Origin: Triparma columacea
Taxonomy: Eukaryota; Sar; Bolidophyceae; Parmales; Triparmaceae
Length of the DNA stretch: 17,641 nt
Assembly (NCBI GenBank): GCA_030267965.1
Contig: BRYA01000542.1
Coordinates: 1 to 17,641, forward strand
Direction: 5' to 3'
Shown: in pieces, positions 8,536 to 17,641 of the stretch
Position numbering within the stretch: the stretch's first letter is position 1
Layout: the number at the start of each line of letters is the position of its first letter
Notes under the pieces: generated by a model
The model's database searches: none
Seen by the model: only the letters and a program-made list of their open reading frames with translations
Told to the model about the DNA's origin: nothing
Made by a program: the position numbers and the translations under genes

Positions 8536-10264
8536 TCACCATTCACCCTTCTCGATAAGTTTCTCCTTCATCCACCAGTAGCCTTCCCATCTCCCCCTCG
8601 CGTACTCGAGGTAGTCAAACTCGATCACGCTTACCTTTTTCTGTATGATGCTCCAGACCACCCACGCCAGGTGGCTTATGAGGCTGTGTCTGTCTACCTC
8701 GTTTGCCAGCTCTCTAACGAACTCTCCGTCCTCACCGGCGCTCTTGATTGCCTCCCAAACCTCTGGCACTGCCACCTCCATGTACTTCCTGATGAAGAAG
8801 TCCTTCTGCTCCCACCTTGGGTACTCCTCCTCCCACGACGCCTTGAGGTCGTTAGCTTGGCAGTGCTCGCACCACGTGTTCCCCATGTCCAGCGCCCTTG
8901 GGTTGTGTCCAGAGTACTCAAAGTCAATCAGCTTTATGGCCCACTCTCCCCACCTCTTATTTACCAGAATGTTCAAGCTCTGGCAGTCCATGTGTGTGAA
9001 CTTGACCTCCCTCCCGAACTTGCTCCCTACACCAACCCCCTCACTTTGTAGTTTCCCCTTGATTTCCTCCCACTCCTTTTTAATACCTTCCCAGACTCCC
9101 TCTGTGTTCCCTCCCTTCCCACTTAGTCCCCCCTTCCCCACCTTCTCGTCAACCTCCCTCCTTAGTCCCTCCTCCATGGTTCCCTCAACGATCCCAATCC
9201 ACTCGTCCGTTTGTTCCCAGACCTGTCCTACCCCTAAATCAGTCTTGCATATCCCGTCCCCAGTTTCGATCCTATGTAGTCTCCCCATAGCTTCCGCGAT
9301 CCCCCAAGTGTACCCCTTACACTCCTTCGTCCCCACCTTAATTTGCTCCTCGCTCGCACCAAGGTCGAGGGGACATAGAGGTAAGGCACCCTCGTAGAAC
9401 TCCTCTACCCTCCCGTTACGGAAACGACCAAAGTACCTAGGTGCCTCACCCTGAGCGCTGAGGAAGGCAGAGACGCGGTTCTCGATCTCCCTGTTGACTA
9501 GTATGTCGCTGTCCTGTGATCCGTTGACTCTAACAAGGCTCTTGACGACGGTGTTTTCACCGTCTTTTGCGAGGTTGGGTTCCTGACCCTCAACGAGGTA
9601 GAGGACGTTCGTTAGGCCACCACCTAGCTGTGTGATATCCATGTCCTCGACGGTGAGACCGACCATGGAAGGGCAGACGTTCAGGACGACGTCGGCGACT
9701 GTATCTAGAGTGTTTTTGTTCTTGTTGAGGGCGGACTTTGACACTGAAGTGTCCCACGGTTCAATGGATATTGGGAGGATTGTTGAAGGATCTGAGGGCG
9801 CGATGGGGGGTTGGGGAGTGGAGGGGGAGGGTGAGCACGACGCAGCAGCGGATTTGAAGCTCCGAAGGTTGGTTTGGTGCGGTTTGGACTTTTGTTCCTT
9901 TGTTCCTCGAGATGCATATGTTTGGCAGGCAGGATAGTTGGGTATTAAGGTCGTTGGATCGCGTTCATCTCCCAGGAATTCCAACTTTCGTATATTCCTA
10001 CGGCGCTCAGCGTGATCTGTATAGAATTGAAGGCATTTGGTAACATTATGGGCTTGGGATTGATTTGGATGGATGGGGACATAGTGCAGTCTCCGAATAT
10101 AATTTGATTGTACGCTTAAAAATGAAATCGAATGTTGTATCCTCGTTAATCTCCCCTTTCCAGTACCCCATGTTGTACTCACTGTTCAAATACATGCTTG
10201 TTGACCTCCGTCTTTGATGACTGTGCCCGCCCCCATTGTTTGGGGAAGAGTCAAACTTGGACAT
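8536..10264 (-). CDS. Choline/ethanolamine kinase family protein, 520 aa
   Basis: Proposed exons 10264-10183 and 10016-8536. The long frame covering the kinase has no ATG before the domain, so an upstream exon is needed. ATG 10264 gives 27 codons to a GTGAGT donor, and TATACAG before 10016 restores frame (intron 166 bp). Kinase hallmarks: QLGGGLTNVLYLV (about 157, nucleotide loop region), FTHMDCQSLNILVN with the HxDxxxxN Brenner motif (H369, D371, N376), IKLIDFEYSGHNPRALDMGN (D392, metal binding), and SHLAWVVWSIIQ. The family phosphorylates choline or ethanolamine with ATP, the first step of the Kennedy pathway to phosphatidylcholine or phosphatidylethanolamine; which substrate is used cannot be told. 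The first 130 residues are Ser/Pro/Arg-rich, unlike usual family starts, and may be disordered. Divergently paired with the gene at 10527. Domain call is strong, exon 1 moderate. Confidence 0.85.
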
Positions 10265-10526
10265 GTTGTTATAAATAGAAAATCGCCTCGCTAATATTTG
10301 ATGTGATGTTCGGTAAAAGCTTGTACTCAAAGTAGGACGAAACAGAGACCTTAGGCTGCTCAGCAGGTTGGAATTCTGTTTTTGTGCTTTAGGGGGCTGC
10401 CCAGTTTCCGAACTTTTGTGTTTTCAGCTCACAATTTTTCTTATCATTCTCTCCCCAGAACCACCCTAACACGTACTAACTATAACATTAAATCACACCA
10501 CTGTACACACACTGTACACATACAAT

Positions 10527-11010
10527 ATGTCACTACGTATAATCCTCTCAACTACCCCCTCTCTCTCCCTTCTCCCCCGCCCCATAAAATCGACCTCTCG
10601 CATTCCCTCCTCCCTTCTCCCCTCCTTCACCTCTTCTACTCATCGTTCTCTATCTACTCGACCACCCCGACACCACCCACCACCTCCACCTCCACCTAAC
10701 AGGCTCAGTCTAGCGAGGAGGATAACAAACCCCTTCATATTCGTTTGTGTTGCGGGGTGGGGTTACTATATGTACAACCATAGTAAAGGGGACGGTTTAG
10801 GGTACTGGAAAAGCATGGAGAGAGGGGAAGTTGTAAGTAGGGGGAGGGGGGGGGGTGATAGAGAGGAAGAGGGAGAGAGAAAGAGAAAGAGAAGCACAAA
10901 AGGCACACTCACACTCCAACACACTTTCCCCCCTCAATAACACACAGGATGGTCCTATGTTTGAGATCGGCATGAAAGGCACCTCCGATGATGATGATGA
11001 TGATGAGTAA
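10527..11010 (+). CDS. Small single-span membrane protein, probably mitochondrial, 122 aa
   Basis: Exons 10527-10832 and 10948-11010; the 115-bp intron is GTAAGT...CACACAG in phase 0. Residues 1-68 lack acidic residues and are rich in Ser, Arg and Pro, with a Pro run at 51-57: the look of a mitochondrial presequence. One hydrophobic span follows at about 69-85 (NPFIFVCVAGWGYYMYN), then a short soluble tail, GYWKSMERGEVDGPMFEIGM, that ends in SDDDDDDE. This architecture recalls small inner-membrane assembly or subunit proteins of respiratory complexes, but no family is recognised. The second exon encodes only 20 residues, yet its conserved-looking DGPMFEIG and clean splice sites support it. 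Convergent with SMC3 (156 bp between stops). Confidence 0.7.
10839..10894 (+). repeat. Intronic polypurine tract
   Basis: Within the intron of the small membrane protein gene, 10860-10894 is 35 bases of uninterrupted A/G (GAGA/AAGAG type), preceded by a G-rich run at 10841-10855. Purine richness on the sense strand is the reverse of the usual intron pyrimidine tract, which comes only just before the acceptor. Confidence 0.6.
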
Positions 11011-11166
11011 ATTAGACAACAGACAACCTCCCCCATCCCCATCCCAACTAATGAATGGGCTGGACATTCCAATCACAAACCATATTCGTGTTATCTTTCC
11101 CTCTCTCCCCCTCCCCTCACCCTCTCTCTCCCTCTCATTCTCCCTTCCGCTAAACCTCCCAAACCC

Positions 11167-15716
<4,550 letters not shown>

Positions 15717-16361
15717 ATGTCTGACAACGCAGAGCCAAAGGCTGAAGGAGGAGGAGAGGCTATCACAATCAGGGTGAAGGATCAGGTGCGTGCATTCCTG
15801 CTCTTTCTGGTCTAAGGATGGGAGAGTTCCTCAGCGTCTCTCCCCCCACCAACTCCTTGTCTGGTTTCTCTCTAACCTTCGTCTTGTACATATTCTCGCA
15901 GGGTGGAGAGGAGACGTTCTTCAAGATCAAGAAGACTACTAAGATGGAGAAGGTAAGGATAGGGAATCTTGGGCTACAAGGGGGATAATCAAACAGACAC
16001 GGAATGGTCGACCAAATATTTTACTCTTTTCCTGACTCTTGGGGGGGTTCTTGGAGTTTATTTGATGCTTTTGGGGGAGTTTACACTACAAAGCACCCCC
16101 GTGTTTTGTTTTCCGGTGCTTTATTATCATATCCTTCTGATGCAGCCCAATCTTCTCTCACCTCTCCCTCCCTTTCACTCCATCTCCCCATCTCCACAGG
16201 TTTTCCAGACATACGCCAGTCGCCGCGGCGTCGATGTCTCGTCCCTTCGCTTCCTTCTCGATGGGGAGCGTATCGACGCTGCCGAGACGCCCAAGTCCCT
16301 CGAACTTGACGACCAGGACCAGATTGATTGCATGCTTGAGCAAACTGGAGGTTACTTCTGA
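15717..16361 (+). CDS. SUMO (small ubiquitin-like modifier), 93 aa
   Basis: Three exons: 15717-15785, 15902-15952, 16200-16361; introns of 116 and 247 bp (GTGCGT...CGCAG, GTAAGG...CACAG), both phase 0. The spliced protein starts [20 protein letters not shown] and contains the SUMO signature residues [27 protein letters not shown] and [15 protein letters not shown]. It ends QTGGYF: a SUMO protease would remove YF to expose the di-glycine that is joined to target lysines through the E1 SAE, E2 Ubc9 route. Length and the short disordered N-terminus fit SUMO rather than ubiquitin. No PsiKxE site is evident in the N-terminal arm, so poly-SUMO chains through that arm are not supported. Confidence 0.97.
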
Positions 16362-16702
16362 AGGAAAGGGGCGGAGGAACCATAACAACCCTTGTCTTCG
16401 GAAGGGGTTTTCATGTATAATCAAATTGTGTTGGGGATGAGTGAGATTGGAGGGGAGAGGAGAGCATTGGTATAGCTTTGGTTCGGTTACAAAGAGTTGG
16501 TGTGGCGTGGTGTGTGTAGGCGTTGTGGAGAAAAGGGGTGCTAACGTCGTGTGAAGGCAACGATCAGTCTCCACATTGCCAGTCGCCCCTTCTCTCAACA
16601 AAACGTCGAGCCCATAACAAATGCAAACGAATTTTAATCACTCAAAAAAAGCAAATACCTTACACTTATAGACGCACCGTTTCCCCCCCGAACTTTGCAA
16701 TT
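16362..16702. other. Convergent intergenic region, SUMO and FN3-CaaX 3' ends
   Basis: 341 bp between two stop codons, expected to hold both 3' UTRs. The + side is G/T-rich around 16400-16540; AT-rich DNA with a short A run lies at about 16640-16655. No gene, repeat or RNA was recognised. Confidence 0.5.
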
Positions 16703-17186
16703 TCACGCAATCACACAACCTCTCTTCTTCTTGGATCCCGCACAACCTGGCACCCCAGTATCCAGGACCATCTCCTTCCCAAACTTCACAACCCCGTCCT
16801 CCTCCCACGTTGGGCGGACTTGGTAGGTATTCGAGGGTTCGAGATCGTTTATTGTGAACTCCTCGGAGGTGGAGGTTGGAAGGGTTAACTTCCTAGCATT
16901 TTTCCATTCATCTGTGTGAGCGACCGGAGGGGGGGGGGGGGGGATGGTTGTTGAGGTAGAGCCTCAGAGTTAGCATCTTCGTTTCAGTCTCTACATCTCC
17001 AGATCTTACACGTTCATCCCCCCAACGCATCCCACCTCCGCCCTTTCACTTCCTCAACACCCACCCCCTCGCCAAGCCCCTGTCAAGCTCACCTCCATAG
17101 TTAATGTACTCTATCGTAATACTCTTGGACGGCGCTGATACCATCTTTAACGTCAGGCTACATTCCGATGCGTCGATGATTTCCAT
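16703..17186 (-). CDS. Single fibronectin type III domain protein with CaaX box, 100 aa
   Basis: Exons 17186-17093 and 16911-16703; the 181-bp intron has a GTGAGC donor and a CACACAG acceptor, phase 1. The joined protein is one FN3-like domain: strands SLTLKMVSAP, SITIEYINYG, DEWKNARKLTLP, then EEFTINDLEPSNTYQV with the L-x-P-x-x-x-Y hallmark (L55, P57, Y61), and a last strand ending in VLDTGVPG. The usual Trp of strand B is replaced by Met. After the domain comes GCAGSKKKRGCVIA: a polybasic stretch and a C-terminal C-V-I-A, a fitting CaaX farnesylation signal as in Ras proteins, with a second Cys (C88) that might be palmitoylated. It would thus be a cytosolic, membrane-anchored lone FN3 domain. 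Start: the ATG at 17186; the divergent WW gene begins only 88 bp away, leaving little room for more exons, though in-frame codons stay open upstream without an ATG. The intron holds 15 G on the + strand (16929-16943), which serves as the pyrimidine tract. Function unknown. Confidence 0.75.
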
Positions 17187-17274
17187 ATTTGAGGCCAAAA
17201 ATATGATTTTGAGATTGAGATTAGGGGGGGCACTTTCCCCACTCCTTCTGTTTCTGTTAGGGTTACGCCAAAAG

Positions 17275-17641
17275 ATGTCCGATGCTCCTCTGGTGCGTTT
17301 TGTAGCTATTTGTTGTAACGTCAAGACAAATCGTTGTATTTGTATGTCTGTTTGCTGGCAGTATTTGGCATTCTAATGAATTCACCCGTCTTCACTCCCC
17401 TTACAAACCCAATAATTTTCCTCTCTTAGCCTCCTGGGTGGATAAAAGCGTACTCGAACTCTCAGAAGCGTCACTACTGGCACCATGCTGCTACCAATAC
17501 CAGCCAGTGGACACCACCTTCAATGAAGGAGGCCATGGACCCGCTGATTGCAAAAAAAAGAGCAGAGGAGAAGACCAGGAAGGAGAGGGAGCGGTTGGAG
17601 GTGGAGCAGCGGAAAAGAGGGGGGGGGGAGGGGGGGGAGGG
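17275..17641 (+). CDS. WW-domain protein, N-terminal part, runs off the window
   Basis: Exon 1, 17275-17292, encodes only MSDAPL; the 137-bp intron is GTGCGT...CTCTTAG in phase 0; exon 2 starts at 17430. The join gives LPPGWIKAYSNSQKRHYWHH followed by NTSQWTPP, a WW domain with both Trp residues, the aromatic pair YW and the final Pro. WW domains bind proline-rich or phospho-Ser/Thr-Pro ligands. Next comes a helix rich in Lys, Arg and Glu (KKRAEEKTRKERERLEVEQR) and a Gly/Glu tract encoded by G runs at the window edge. The rest of the protein, and so its role, is not visible; WW domains of this type occur in splicing, transcription and mRNA-capping proteins. Confidence 0.75.

Noticed and set aside
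8410..9397. + strand frames opposite the choline kinase
   Set aside because: Antisense shadows; the minus strand carries an intact kinase with all motifs.
10046..10330. 94-codon minus frame as a separate small gene
   Set aside because: Only its part from the ATG at 10264 to the GTGAGT donor is used, as exon 1 of the kinase; the remainder reads as intron.

Overview
The window is the left end of a eukaryotic chromosome. It opens with about 16 copies of the CCCTAA/TTAGGG telomere repeat and a short decaying satellite, then carries nine protein-coding genes with small GT-AG spliceosomal introns (92-247 bp). Gene density is high: many intergenic gaps are under 300 bp, and GC-rich codons are used away from the telomere. 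TTAGGG telomeres, compact intron-poor genes and a large START-like/multi-membrane-span protein suggest a unicellular stramenopile alga (diatom or Parmales/Triparma type). That assignment is inference from style and was not matched to any database.

Layout. 1-94 telomere. 93 to about 420: a 69-bp satellite. 498-3416 (-): an intronless, AT-rich 972-aa protein with a leucine zipper, a START-like region, about eight membrane spans resembling XK-related proteins, and a tail with PKA-type sites. 3417-4407: intergenic, with a frame-disrupted coding-like tract at its far end. 4408-6032 (-): a three-exon endonuclease/exonuclease/phosphatase (EEP) enzyme whose catalytic domain is interrupted by a four-helix membrane segment. 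6282-8443 (+): a four-exon ankyrin + TPR protein. 8536-10264 (-): choline/ethanolamine-type kinase. 10527-11010 (+): a small single-span, probably mitochondrial protein. 11167-15272 (-): SMC3 cohesin subunit, three exons. 15717-16361 (+): SUMO, three exons. 16703-17186 (-): a 100-aa protein that is one fibronectin type III domain ending in a polybasic CaaX box. 17275-17641 (+): the start of a WW-domain protein cut by the window edge.

From 4408 onward the genes strictly alternate strands, giving divergent pairs (EEP/ankyrin, kinase/small membrane protein, SMC3/SUMO, FN3-CaaX/WW) separated by convergent 3' ends. Each divergent pair may share a bidirectional promoter; gaps are 249, 262, 444 and 88 bp. 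SMC3 and SUMO are housekeeping chromatin genes. The EEP enzyme, the kinase and the START/XKR-like protein all point to membrane or phospholipid biology, but no operon-like link can be claimed. The most unusual items are the membrane domain nested in the EEP fold, the single-FN3 prenylated protein, and the START-like + XKR-like fusion beside the telomere.
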